A stretch of 64,000 bases of DNA from Hylemonella sp. (GTDB lineage: Bacteria; Pseudomonadota; Gammaproteobacteria; Burkholderiales; Burkholderiaceae_C), in contig JAUXVI010000025.1 of the NCBI GenBank assembly GCA_030680575.1, positions 34,069 to 98,068 of the forward strand, in the 5' to 3' direction. A program made the translations under genes and the position numbers. The notes beneath the pieces are model-generated. The model had not been told where the DNA came from. It saw nothing but the letters and a program-made list of their open reading frames with translations, and searched no databases. Below, one piece after another: positions 49,445 to 58,662 of the stretch (the first letter of the stretch is position 1; every line of letters begins with the position of its first letter).

Positions 49445-49896
49445 AACCGACCTCTCTGCGCATCGCGCTCCTGCTCTCCCTCTTCATCAACGTGGGGGTG
49501 CTCGGCGCCGTCGCCTACCGCGCGCTGGTGCCGGCCAGCACCCCGGCTGCGGGCCTGAACCTGCCGCGCCACCTGCAGCTCAGCGCAGAGCAGCTGCAAC
49601 ACTGGCACGCGTCGGAGACCGCGTTTCTCGGCCAGCTGGAAGCCACCGCGACGGACATCCGCCAGCACCGTGACCGCCTGGTCCGCGCCATCTTCGCCGA
49701 GAACACCGACCCGACCCTGATCGAGGCCGAGCGCACAGCCATTGCGCGGCTGCAGGACGAACAGCAGAAACTGGTGATCCGGCAGCTGCTGGCCGAACGC
49801 GCCTTGCTGAACCCGGCGCAACGTGAACAGCTGGCACGCCTGCTGCTGGCGCAACCGGTCGGACCGTCCACCATCGAGCAGCTGCACCGGGAATAG
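49441..49896 (+). CDS. Periplasmic heavy-metal sensor-like (Spy/CpxP/CnrX-like) protein
   Basis: N-terminal TM plus helical periplasmic domain, LSAEQLQHWHASETAFLGQLE; ATGA overlap with the anti-sigma gene. Confidence 0.72.
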   Translation: MKPTSLRIALLLSLFINVGVLGAVAYRALVPASTPAAGLNLPRHLQLSAEQLQHWHASETAFLGQLEATATDIRQHRDRLVRAIFAENTDPTLIEAERTAIARLQDEQQKLVIRQLLAERALLNPAQREQLARLLLAQPVGPSTIEQLHRE

Positions 49897-49927
49897 CCCC
49901 GCCGCGCGATGGTGCAGGCCGGGCGAT

Positions 49928-49952
49928 GGAACATTTGCGCCGCCCGTTCGTT
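49928..49952 (+). promoter_or_regulatory. ECF-type promoter GGAAC-N16-CGTT (second copy)
   Basis: GGAAC-ATTTGCGCCGCCCGTT-CGTT; same spacing and flanks as 48348-48372. Confidence 0.75.
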
Positions 49953-50027
49953 CAAGCAGGTGATGGCCGGACTTCGACGCATCCGGCGCGCAGCCCGGCC
50001 ATCACCCACCTGAACGGAGATGAAAAA

Positions 50028-50522
50028 ATGACACGCAAATCCACACGCGCCCTGGGAAGCCTTCTTCTGCTTGCCGGGCTGTCTCTTGCCGGCGGCAGTT
50101 ACGCGGCCGGCCCACACGAGCACGAAGCCCATCCGGCCCATGGCGCGGTCAGGCTGCAGCTCAATGCCGGCAAGAAATGGGAGACCGATGCCGCCTTGCG
50201 CCAGTCGATGGCGCAGATCCGCCAGGCCGTCGACGCATCGCGACACGACATCCATGCCAACAAACTGGGCACAGAGGGCTACAACGCACTGGCGCACAAG
50301 GTGGAAGGTGAAGTCGGCAACATCGTGAGCAACTGCAAGCTGGAGCCGAAAGCCGACGCGCAACTGCACCTGATCGTCGCCGACCTGCTTGCCGGGGCCG
50401 AGCAGATGGCCGGCAAGGCCAAGAAGGCCAAGCGCCGGGACGGCGCGGTGAAGGTGATCCACGCGCTGGACAACTACGCCAAGTATTTTGACGACGCCCA
50501 GTTCAAGCCAGTCGTGCACTGA
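50028..50522 (+). CDS. Secreted protein with His-rich N-terminus (HEHEAHPAHG), probable ECF target
   Basis: Signal peptide ..GGSYAAGPHEHEAHPAHG; preceded by the GGAAC-N16-CGTT promoter. Confidence 0.75.
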   Translation: MTRKSTRALGSLLLLAGLSLAGGSYAAGPHEHEAHPAHGAVRLQLNAGKKWETDAALRQSMAQIRQAVDASRHDIHANKLGTEGYNALAHKVEGEVGNIVSNCKLEPKADAQLHLIVADLLAGAEQMAGKAKKAKRRDGAVKVIHALDNYAKYFDDAQFKPVVH

Positions 50523-50709
50523 AGCCACGGCGCGCCTCGGGCGCCGACCGTGCCGGCCCGCCCCCGCTCCCGCCTGGAGAGGGCGGGCGGGCATACCTGT
50601 CCGCGCAAGGCCTGCGGCGGTCATTGACCGTTTCGGCAGCTTCGCTATCATGCCCTGAAGGGATCAACCATGGTGCGATGCGCCTTGCAGGCAGGACAGG
50701 AGTTCGAAA

Positions 50710-53385
50710 ATTTCCAATCCGAAGCAGTCGAATCATCGCGCCGGCGAGGATGTCTACCACCCGATCACCTGGGCGCCCTCACGGGATTTTCTCAAGTACG
50801 CCATCTGGACGGATCTGATCGGGTCGCTCCTCTTCAGTCTGGCCATCGTCGTCTATTACCCGGACGAGATGAAACGCATCATCGGCGCCGTGCCGATCGC
50901 ACTGGTCGCGCTGGTCGTGTGGTACCAGCTGCGACGCGGCAGCACGCAAACGGCCTTCAACATCCTGGCACTCGGGGCGTGGACGACCGTCACGACCATG
51001 GTGTCCTTCAATGGCGGCATCCGGGCGCCCATCCACTACACGTATCCCCTGTTCATCCTGATGATCGGCTGGATGGTCAGCGCACGGGCCACCGTCATTG
51101 CCACCCTCCTGACCTCGGCCATCACGGTGGGCTTCATCGTTGCCGAATACCGCGGCTGGTTGCCCATGGCGAGGCCGGCGCCCCCTTTGCTCCATGGCAT
51201 CGTCCAGATCGGCGTCTACATTCTTTCGGCCCTGCTGATCATTTCCCTGATACGGGCTTACAAGCATCGCCTGCTGGAATTGAACACCATCAACGACGAC
51301 CTGACCCGGCACACGCACGATCTGGAACGCGTCAGGACGGAGCTGTACCAGGCGCAGGCCGTCGCCAAGGTCGGCAGCTGGGTCTATGACCTTGCCTCCG
51401 ACACCATGCGGCTGTCGGATGAAACCTGCCGGATTTTCGGCCTGCCCAATGGAACCACCGGCAGCTACCAGGCCTATCTGGCGCGCACCCACCCGGATGA
51501 CCAGGAACCCCTGTTAGTAGCCTGGCGCAAGGCCCTGCAGGGCCAGGCCGACTTCGACTTCGAACACCGCATCCTGCGAGGCAAGAGCATCGTGTGGGTC
51601 CGCCAGAAGGCAGAAATGGAGCCGGCTGCCGACGGCACGATGGTGCGCGCCGTCGGCATCACCCAGGACATCACCGATCGCAAACTGGCCGAGATGAGCC
51701 TGCGCTTTTCAGAAAAGAAATTTTCGATTGCCTTCAGCTCCTGTCCGATTGCCGCGTCCATCGCCACGGTGGACGACGGCCGCATCATGGAAGCCAACGA
51801 GAACTACGAACGCGACTTTGGCTGGACCCGCGCCGACCTGATTGGCCGGAGTTCCATCGAAATCGGCCTCTGGCCGAATCCCCTGCTGCGCCGGCAATGG
51901 ATGGAGGCCGTCAAGGTGACCGGCCGCCTGGTCGACTACGAGACCCTCTGGATGCACAAGAACGGGGAGCAGCGCAACGTCAGCCTGTCCGGCGAGATCG
52001 TCGAGATCGATGGCGTGGCCTGCATCCTGGCCTATATCACGGACATCACGGCCCGCAAGGCTGCCGAGGAACAGATCCAGAGCCTGGCGTTCTTTGACCC
52101 CCTGACCCGCCTGCCCAACCGGCGGCTGCTCATGAACCGGCTGGAACTGGCCCTGGCCGCGGCCTTCCGTCATCAACGCCGGGGCGCGCTGCTCTTCATC
52201 GACCTCGATCATTTCAAGGTCCTCAACGACGTCCACGGTCATGACAAGGGCGACCTCCTGCTGCAGCAGGTTGCCCGGCGCCTGACCAGTTGCCTGGCCG
52301 AGGACAACACAGTGGCCCGTCTCGGGGGCGATGAGTTTGTGGTCATGCTGGAAGGTCTGAGCGAGAACTCGCCCGACGCGGCAACACAGGCCGAGGTCGT
52401 GGCTGAAAAGATTCTGGCCACCCTGAACCAGAACTACCTGCTCGCCGGCCAGACCTATCGCAGCACCCCCAGCATTGGTGTGACCCTGTTTGGTGAGCAG
52501 CAGGAGAATCTCGACGAACCCCTGCGGCGGGCGGATCTGGCCATGTACCAGGCCAAGGCCGCGGGTCGCAACACGATCCGCTTCTTCGACCCGCAGATGC
52601 AGGCGGTGGTCACCGCCCGCGTCACGCTGGAGCTGGAGCTGCGCGAAGCCCTTGAGCACGACCAGTTTCTGGTGCATTACCAGCCCCAGGTCAACAGCCA
52701 TGGACAGGTCACCGGGGCTGAAGCCCTGGTGCTTTGGGATCATCCGCAACGCGGGCTGGTATCACCCGACCGCTTCATCCCGCTGGCGGAAGAAACCGGC
52801 CTGATCCTGCCGCTGGGCAAACGGATTCTGGGCAAGGCCTGCGCCCAGCTGGCCCATTGGGCCCGGCAGCCCGCGCTGGCGCACCTGAGCGTGGCGGTCA
52901 ACGTCAGCGCCCACCAGTTCCAGCAGGCCGGTTTCGTCCAGCAAGTGCTGGACACGCTGGCGCAGTCAGGCGTCGACCCGCGGCGCCTCAAGCTGGAACT
53001 CACCGAAAGCGTGCTGCTCTACGACTTCGAGGATGTCATCACCAAGATGAGTGCGCTCAAGGCCCGGGGCGTCGGTTTCTCGCTGGACGACTTTGGCACC
53101 GGCTACTCCTCGCTGTCCTATCTCAAACGGCGGCCGCTGGATCAACTCAAGATCGACCAGGCCTTTGTCCGGGACATTCTGATCGACCCCAACGATGCGG
53201 CCATCGCCAGGATGGTGATCGTGCTGGCCGAGAACCTGGGGCTTGAGGTGATTGCCGAAGGCGTGGAAACACTGGCGCAGAAAGACGCCTTGTTCAGCCA
53301 GGGCTGCCTCAACTACCAGGGTTATCTCTTCAGCCGTCCGCTGCCGGTTGACGCGTTCGAAGCGTTCATCCAGCAGTCCCGCTGA
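50710..53385 (+). CDS. Membrane PAS-GGDEF-EAL cyclic-di-GMP signalling protein (candidate ATT start; first in-frame ATG at 50869)
   Basis: ARLGGDEFVVML (GGDEF); TGAEALVLWDHP (EAL variant), DDFGTGYSSLSYL; N-terminal TM segments extend upstream of 50869. Confidence 0.9.
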   Translation: MSNPKQSNHRAGEDVYHPITWAPSRDFLKYAIWTDLIGSLLFSLAIVVYYPDEMKRIIGAVPIALVALVVWYQLRRGSTQTAFNILALGAWTTVTTMVSFNGGIRAPIHYTYPLFILMIGWMVSARATVIATLLTSAITVGFIVAEYRGWLPMARPAPPLLHGIVQIGVYILSALLIISLIRAYKHRLLELNTINDDLTRHTHDLERVRTELYQAQAVAKVGSWVYDLASDTMRLSDETCRIFGLPNGTTGSYQAYLARTHPDDQEPLLVAWRKALQGQADFDFEHRILRGKSIVWVRQKAEMEPAADGTMVRAVGITQDITDRKLAEMSLRFSEKKFSIAFSSCPIAASIATVDDGRIMEANENYERDFGWTRADLIGRSSIEIGLWPNPLLRRQWMEAVKVTGRLVDYETLWMHKNGEQRNVSLSGEIVEIDGVACILAYITDITARKAAEEQIQSLAFFDPLTRLPNRRLLMNRLELALAAAFRHQRRGALLFIDLDHFKVLNDVHGHDKGDLLLQQVARRLTSCLAEDNTVARLGGDEFVVMLEGLSENSPDAATQAEVVAEKILATLNQNYLLAGQTYRSTPSIGVTLFGEQQENLDEPLRRADLAMYQAKAAGRNTIRFFDPQMQAVVTARVTLELELREALEHDQFLVHYQPQVNSHGQVTGAEALVLWDHPQRGLVSPDRFIPLAEETGLILPLGKRILGKACAQLAHWARQPALAHLSVAVNVSAHQFQQAGFVQQVLDTLAQSGVDPRRLKLELTESVLLYDFEDVITKMSALKARGVGFSLDDFGTGYSSLSYLKRRPLDQLKIDQAFVRDILIDPNDAAIARMVIVLAENLGLEVIAEGVETLAQKDALFSQGCLNYQGYLFSRPLPVDAFEAFIQQSR

Positions 53386-53415
53386 GCCACGCCTGCCGCA
53401 TGGCAGGCGGTGACT

Positions 53416-54480
53416 TCATTGCACCTGCAGAAAAGCGCCCTCTTGCGGCAGCACCGCACCGATCTCGGCCGCCGCCGCAAAACCATGGCGGCGGAAGATG
53501 CCCAGCACCTCGTCCACCGCATCCGGCGCACACGACACCAGCAGGCCGCCGCTGGTCTGCGGATCACTCAGCAGCGCCTGATCCACCGCGGCAAAACCGG
53601 ACGACAACGCAATGTCCTTGCCATAGCCGGCCCAGTTGCGGCCGGAAGCGCCGGTCACCATGCCCTGTGCAGCCAGCTCACGCACACCTGCCAGCAAAGG
53701 CACGCGTGCCCAGTCGATCTGCACGGTGCATTGGGCACCGCGCGCCAGTTCCAGCGCATGGCCGGCGAGGCCAAAACCGGTGACATCGGTCAAGGCATGC
53801 ACGCCATCGAGCGCAGCGAGTTCCGGACCGGGCGTGTTGAGCTGGGTCGTGGTGGCAATCATCTGCGCGTAGCCGGCAGCGTCGAGCTGCTCTTTTTTCA
53901 GCGCAGCCGACAGCACGCCCACGCCCAGCGGCTTGCCCAGGATCAGACGGTCGCCGGCACGTGCGTCGGCGTTGCGCTTGACACGCTTGGGATGCACCAG
54001 ACCCATGGCCACCAGGCCATAGATCGGCTCCACCGAGTCGATGGTGTGGCCACCGGCAATCGGGATGCCGGCTTCGCGGCACACCGCCTGGCCGCCGGCC
54101 AATATCTTGCCGATGGTGTCAGTCGACAGCACGTTGATCGGCATGCCGACCAGGGCCAGCGCCATGATGGGCTTGCCGCCCATGGCGTACACATCGGAAA
54201 TCGCGTTGGTGGCGGCAATGCGGCCGAAGTCGAACGGATCGTCGACGATCGGCATGAAGAAGTCGGTGGTGGCGATCAGCGCCTGTTCGTCGTTGAGCTG
54301 GTAGACGGCGGCATCATCGGCGGTCTCGATGCCCACCAGCAACTCCGGCGGCACCGGCATGCCGGCGCCACTCTTGAGGATGTCCGACAGCACGCCGGGG
54401 GCGATCTTGCAGCCGCAGCCGCCGCCATGCGAGAGCGAAGTCAGACGAGGTTCGGGCTTGGAGGAGGTGTTGGCAGTCAT
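53416..54480 (-). CDS. selD: Selenide, water dikinase (SelD; SenC role possible in this context)
   Basis: LTSLSHGGGCGCKIAPGVLSDIL; TTDFFMPIVDDPFDFGRIAATNAISDVYAMGGKPIMAL. Confidence 0.94.
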   Translation of the reverse strand: MTANTSSKPEPRLTSLSHGGGCGCKIAPGVLSDILKSGAGMPVPPELLVGIETADDAAVYQLNDEQALIATTDFFMPIVDDPFDFGRIAATNAISDVYAMGGKPIMALALVGMPINVLSTDTIGKILAGGQAVCREAGIPIAGGHTIDSVEPIYGLVAMGLVHPKRVKRNADARAGDRLILGKPLGVGVLSAALKKEQLDAAGYAQMIATTTQLNTPGPELAALDGVHALTDVTGFGLAGHALELARGAQCTVQIDWARVPLLAGVRELAAQGMVTGASGRNWAGYGKDIALSSGFAAVDQALLSDPQTSGGLLVSCAPDAVDEVLGIFRRHGFAAAAEIGAVLPQEGAFLQVQ

Positions 54481-55469
54481 GGTGTGTGAATCAATTCGGT
54501 GAGCAGCGCCAGCAGGGCGGCACGCTCGGCCGCCGGCTCGAAGAGCGGCGCATGCAGACTGCATTGTGCCTGCAAGGCCGCCATCATGCTGGCGCCCGAT
54601 TCCTGGCCCTCGCGGCAGCGCTGCAGCAGGTCAGCCAGTGCAGCCGCATCGCCACAGGGGAAGTAGCCGGCGTAGTCGTCACCCAGCATGCCGACATTGC
54701 CATCGATGCGCGAAGCCAGCACCGGCGTGCCACTGCACACCGCCTCCAGAATGGCATGGGCCCCGCCTTCCATACGGCTGGTGTGCACCAGCACGTGGGC
54801 GCGCTGGATACGCCGCCGCGTCGTCTCGTGGTCGAGACCGCCGAGCCAGCGGTAATGCGGACAGTCGGCGGCCGTCTGCCGCGCCAGCTCACCCAGGGTC
54901 GGGTCCAGTGCAGCGCCAATGTGATCGATGTGAATGTCCGTGCGGTGCTTGAGCAGACGCGCGACCTTGAACAGGGTCTCGGGGGATTTTTCTTCGCGCA
55001 GGTGCCCCACCATGACGGCACGCAGATGACGATCACTCTTGACCAGCGTTCGCCGCGCTGAGGTGGACTGGAAGATGACGCGGGTCTTGTCACGGTACTC
55101 AGGTGGCAAAGCCTGTGGCCCCTGCGCCTGAAGCACCACCAGCTGCTGCGCCAGGGCCAGAGAGCGCTGCGCGGACGCATCGGTCTGGATATCGCGGTAC
55201 AGGTCGGTGCCGGTGAGCACGACTGCCAGGCCGTGGCCCGGATACGCCTGCGCCCACGCCTGGATCGAGCCGGCCGAACGACGCGCATGCAAGGCCAGCA
55301 GGGCGACCGCCTCTTCGCTCTGACCGCCCTGGCCGGCATGCCAGTCCTTGACGATGCGGGTGCGGTAGTGGCCCGCCAGCAAGTGTGACCAGCGCCAAGC
55401 CGTCTGCCAGTTGCCGTTGTTGGCATCTGCCAGCGCCGGGCTGACGATGAGGACCAGGGGCTTTGTCAT
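54477..55469 (-). CDS. senB: Glycosyltransferase of the TIGR04348/SenB (selenosugar synthase) type
   Basis: LIVSPALADANNGNWQTAWRWSHLLAGHYRTRIV; 4-bp overlap with selD and directly after egtD. Confidence 0.82.
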   Translation of the reverse strand: MTKPLVLIVSPALADANNGNWQTAWRWSHLLAGHYRTRIVKDWHAGQGGQSEEAVALLALHARRSAGSIQAWAQAYPGHGLAVVLTGTDLYRDIQTDASAQRSLALAQQLVVLQAQGPQALPPEYRDKTRVIFQSTSARRTLVKSDRHLRAVMVGHLREEKSPETLFKVARLLKHRTDIHIDHIGAALDPTLGELARQTAADCPHYRWLGGLDHETTRRRIQRAHVLVHTSRMEGGAHAILEAVCSGTPVLASRIDGNVGMLGDDYAGYFPCGDAAALADLLQRCREGQESGASMMAALQAQCSLHAPLFEPAAERAALLALLTELIHTP

Positions 55470-55473
55470 GCCC

Positions 55474-56448
55474 TCAGCCTTGCGCCCAGAACACCGCAAA
55501 CCAGCCGCGGGCGTCGGTCCAGACCCGGGTCTGGCTGAAGCCGGCTTCCCGCAGCAAGGTCTCGAAGTTCGCCGCCTGGTATTTGTAGGAGCTCTCGGTG
55601 TGAATGCGCTCGCCCGCTTCGAAACGCCGCTCTGCCCCGGGCCAGCGCACCACAAGATCGCGCACCGCCTGCAGATGCATCTCGATGCGCGACTGCTCGG
55701 TGTTGAAGAAGGCCAGGTGTTGCCAGTCCTGCACGCGGAAGTCGCTGTCGAGCAGGCGATTGACGTGCAGCAGCAGGTTCTTGTTGAAAGCCGCTGTGAC
55801 ACCCAGCGCATCGTCGTAGGCCGGCTCCAGAATGTCCAGGGGTTTCACCAGATCGACGCCGATCAGCAAACCACCGCCCTGGGCTGCCGCACGCACCTGG
55901 CGCAGGAAGGCCAGCGCCTGCTGCGGCGTGAAGTTGCCGATGCTGGAGCCCGGGTAGAACAGCAGGCGCGGCCCAGCCCCGACCTCGGGCGGCAGGTCCA
56001 GCGCCGCGGAGAAATCGAGCCCCACGCCCAGCATGTCGAGCGTCGGAAACTGTCGCTGCAGACATTGCAGCGCCGTGCGCAGGAAATCCACCGAGATATC
56101 GACCGCCACATAACGCGCCGGGTTCAGCAGATCAAACAGGCGCGCCGCCTTCTCGCAGTTGCCGGCCCCCAGGTCGACCAGCGTCGCGCCCTGTGGCAAC
56201 TGAGCCGCGATGGCGCCGCCGTGCTCGGCCAGCAGGGCGGCTTCGGTGCGTGTCGGGTAGTACTCGGGCAACTCGGTAATGGCGTCGAACAGGCGCGAGC
56301 CCAGCGGGTCGTACAGGTACTTGGGCGCCAGGCAGGCCTGCGGCGCCAGCAGACCGGCCGCCAGCTCGGCAAACACGGCCGCACGGTCTTCCCGGTACAA
56401 CTGGACGAACTGGGGCTGGCGCAGGAGTGGCAGGTTCATCCGCGGCAC
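55474..56448 (-). CDS. egtD: L-histidine N(alpha)-methyltransferase (EgtD)
   Basis: LAPKYLYDPLGSRLFDAITELPEYYPTRTEAALL; LVDLGAGNCEKAARLFD; LFYPGSSIGNFTPQQAL. Confidence 0.94.
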   Translation of the reverse strand: MPRMNLPLLRQPQFVQLYREDRAAVFAELAAGLLAPQACLAPKYLYDPLGSRLFDAITELPEYYPTRTEAALLAEHGGAIAAQLPQGATLVDLGAGNCEKAARLFDLLNPARYVAVDISVDFLRTALQCLQRQFPTLDMLGVGLDFSAALDLPPEVGAGPRLLFYPGSSIGNFTPQQALAFLRQVRAAAQGGGLLIGVDLVKPLDILEPAYDDALGVTAAFNKNLLLHVNRLLDSDFRVQDWQHLAFFNTEQSRIEMHLQAVRDLVVRWPGAERRFEAGERIHTESSYKYQAANFETLLREAGFSQTRVWTDARGWFAVFWAQG

Positions 56449-56573
56449 TATAGCCGAGCCACCCCGCTACCCCGGACCGTATGGCATTGCGCTCTGTGCG
56501 ACAGCCCCGCTGGCGCAAGCACGGCACCGGTGCGAGAATCGCTGCACAACAACATCATCATGAGGAGACCGTC

Positions 56574-57026
56574 ATGAACACCGCTGTCCAGGAAACCGCC
56601 GGGCGCCGCGTTGACCAACTGCTGGCCCATTACAGCGAAAGCCACCGCCACCCGACCAACGAGCTGATCCATTTCATCGCCATCCCGCTGATCATGCTCA
56701 GCCTGGTCGGCCTGATCTATGAAGCGCATCCGCTGGCCGCTTACGCCTTCATCGGCGCCAGCATGGTCTATTACGTACGGCTGTCGCTGGTGTTCTTCAT
56801 CACCATGCTGGCCGGCTCGGCCCTGGTGCTGGCGCTGGTACATGCCATGGGGGCACAGCGCCTGACGCTGTGCGTGGGCATCTTCGTCGTGGCCTGGATC
56901 TTCCAGTTCATCGGCCACAAGCTCGAAGGCAAGAAGCCGTCTTTTTTCGAGGACATCCAGTACCTCTGGGTCGGGCCGCTGTTCGTGCTGAGCAAGCTGT
57001 TCGAAAAGGTCGGCATCCGCTGGTAA
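56574..57026 (+). CDS. Mpo1/DUF962 family membrane protein
   Basis: YSESHRHPTNELIHFIAIPLIMLSLVGLIY; FIGHKLEGKKPSFFEDIQYLWVGPLFVLSKLF. Confidence 0.88.
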   Translation: MNTAVQETAGRRVDQLLAHYSESHRHPTNELIHFIAIPLIMLSLVGLIYEAHPLAAYAFIGASMVYYVRLSLVFFITMLAGSALVLALVHAMGAQRLTLCVGIFVVAWIFQFIGHKLEGKKPSFFEDIQYLWVGPLFVLSKLFEKVGIRW

Positions 57027-57113
57027 GCCGCTCGGCCTGCGTTCTAAGCACACCACGCCGGACGCGGTGCAGGCCGCAAACGCCGGCCCATCTGCCCGCC
57101 TGCCCGACCGTGA

Positions 57114-57896
57114 TCAGGATTGAATGGGCGCAGCAGCGGTGGCGTGGACGCGGTCGCGCCAGACAGCCACTGCCAGCCATGCCAGTGGCATCAGCACCAG
57201 GGCATAAGACAACCAGGCACCGTACTGACCTTCGGGGCCGTAGGGCTCGGTTGCGATGTGCCAATAGGCGTTGTCCAATGGCAGCACGCCGGCTTCGGTG
57301 AACTCATGGAAGGCGTAGAGCACCAGCTGGACGGTGAAGAGACCGAGAAAGATGGCCGTCACCTGGAAGAAGCGGCCGAGATTGATGCGATGGCCGTAGC
57401 GCGACCAGCCCCAGGCCAGCATCGCCGCCAGCAGCACACCGATCAAGGCACCGACCGTCATGGCGGAGGTATCGGCTTGTCCCATGAGCGAGGTGATCAT
57501 GAAAACCGTTTCCATTCCTTCGCGCGTGATCATCAGCGTGGTGAAGCCGGCAATGGCAAGAAACGAGGCAGCCCCGGTCTGATGTGCTGTGGCGGCCTCG
57601 ATCTTGTGGCCAATGTCGCGGCTCAGGTGCCGGGCGGCACGGGTCATGTAGACCATCATGGTGATGACCAGCACGGCTGCCACCAGCGCGAGCATCCCTT
57701 CATATAAAGGCGTGACCACCATCTCGCGCAACAGCACCGCGGCGGCAACGCTCAGGACCAGCGCCAGACCGGTGCCAACGTAGACGGCAGGCGCCAGCGC
57801 CGTGCGCCCCGTCTTGCGCAAATAAGCCAGGGTGATGGCGACGATGAGAAAGGCTTCAATGCCTTCACGCAAGGCGATGACCAGTGTTTCCAACAT
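57114..57896 (-). CDS. FTR1 family iron permease
   Basis: ALREGIEAFLIVAI and TREGMETVFMI (REGxE motifs), seven TM segments. Confidence 0.93.
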   Translation of the reverse strand: MLETLVIALREGIEAFLIVAITLAYLRKTGRTALAPAVYVGTGLALVLSVAAAVLLREMVVTPLYEGMLALVAAVLVITMMVYMTRAARHLSRDIGHKIEAATAHQTGAASFLAIAGFTTLMITREGMETVFMITSLMGQADTSAMTVGALIGVLLAAMLAWGWSRYGHRINLGRFFQVTAIFLGLFTVQLVLYAFHEFTEAGVLPLDNAYWHIATEPYGPEGQYGAWLSYALVLMPLAWLAVAVWRDRVHATAAAPIQS

Positions 57897-57915
57897 AGCT
57901 GTCCAAACGATTTCA

Positions 57916-57934
57916 AATAAGAATGATTCTTATT
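57916..57934. promoter_or_regulatory. Fur-box-like palindrome upstream of the FTR1 gene
   Basis: AATAAGAAT-G-ATTCTTATT, perfect 19-bp inverted repeat. Confidence 0.75.
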
Positions 57935-57989
57935 AAATTACCATTGGCTATGGATGTCAAGCACCACCCGTATCCCATTGCGCCAGATC

Positions 57990-58022
57990 AAAAAAAAGCC
58001 GGCCTGTTGCCAGACCGGCTTC
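57990..58022 (-). terminator. Rho-independent terminator after the YceI gene
   Basis: Minus strand AAGCCGGTCTG-GCAA-CAGGCCGGCTT followed by T tract. Confidence 0.85.
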
Positions 58023-58043
58023 GGGGATACAGCAGGCAGTGAC

Positions 58044-58625
58044 TTACTGCTTGACGGCTTCCACCTGCACCACGATGCGCACGTTCTTGGGGAAGCCCCA
58101 GTCCACGCCGTAGTTCATGCCGTAGGCCGTACGGTCGATGACGGTTTCGAAGTCACCACCGCACACCTCACGCTTGAGCATGGGGTTCTGGTAGCAGGTG
58201 AACTGGTTGGCCTTCAGGGCCACGGGGTTGGTCTTGCCCAGCAGCGTCAGGGTGCCGGCCACTTCGCTGACCTTGTCACCGTTGAAGCTGAACTTGTCGG
58301 CCACGAACTTGGCGGTCGGGTGCTTGGCGGTGTCGAACAGGTCGGCGCTCTGCAGGTGCTTGTCGAAAGCGGCGGTGCCGGTGTTGATGGAGGTGACGTC
58401 AATCGTCAGTTCCACCTTGCCGCTCTTGCCTGTTTTATCGAACTGCACGGAGCCTTCTTTCTTGTCGAAGCGGCCGCGGTTGACCGAGGCACCGAAGTGG
58501 CTGATCTCGAAGGTCGCGAAGGTGTGGGTCGGATCGATGGCGTAGGAAGCGGTCTGGGCTTGGGCGGCGCCAGCCAGCAGGGTGGCAGCAGCAACAACAG
58601 CAAAAGCGAACTTGGATTTGCGCAT
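58044..58625 (-). CDS. YceI family periplasmic protein
   Basis: SYAIDPTHTFATFEISHFGASVNRGRFDKKEGSVQFD. Confidence 0.93.
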   Translation of the reverse strand: MRKSKFAFAVVAAATLLAGAAQAQTASYAIDPTHTFATFEISHFGASVNRGRFDKKEGSVQFDKTGKSGKVELTIDVTSINTGTAAFDKHLQSADLFDTAKHPTAKFVADKFSFNGDKVSEVAGTLTLLGKTNPVALKANQFTCYQNPMLKREVCGGDFETVIDRTAYGMNYGVDWGFPKNVRIVVQVEAVKQ

Positions 58626-58662
58626 GAGAAAGACTCCTCGTATGAAGGGTTGAAGAAAATGA

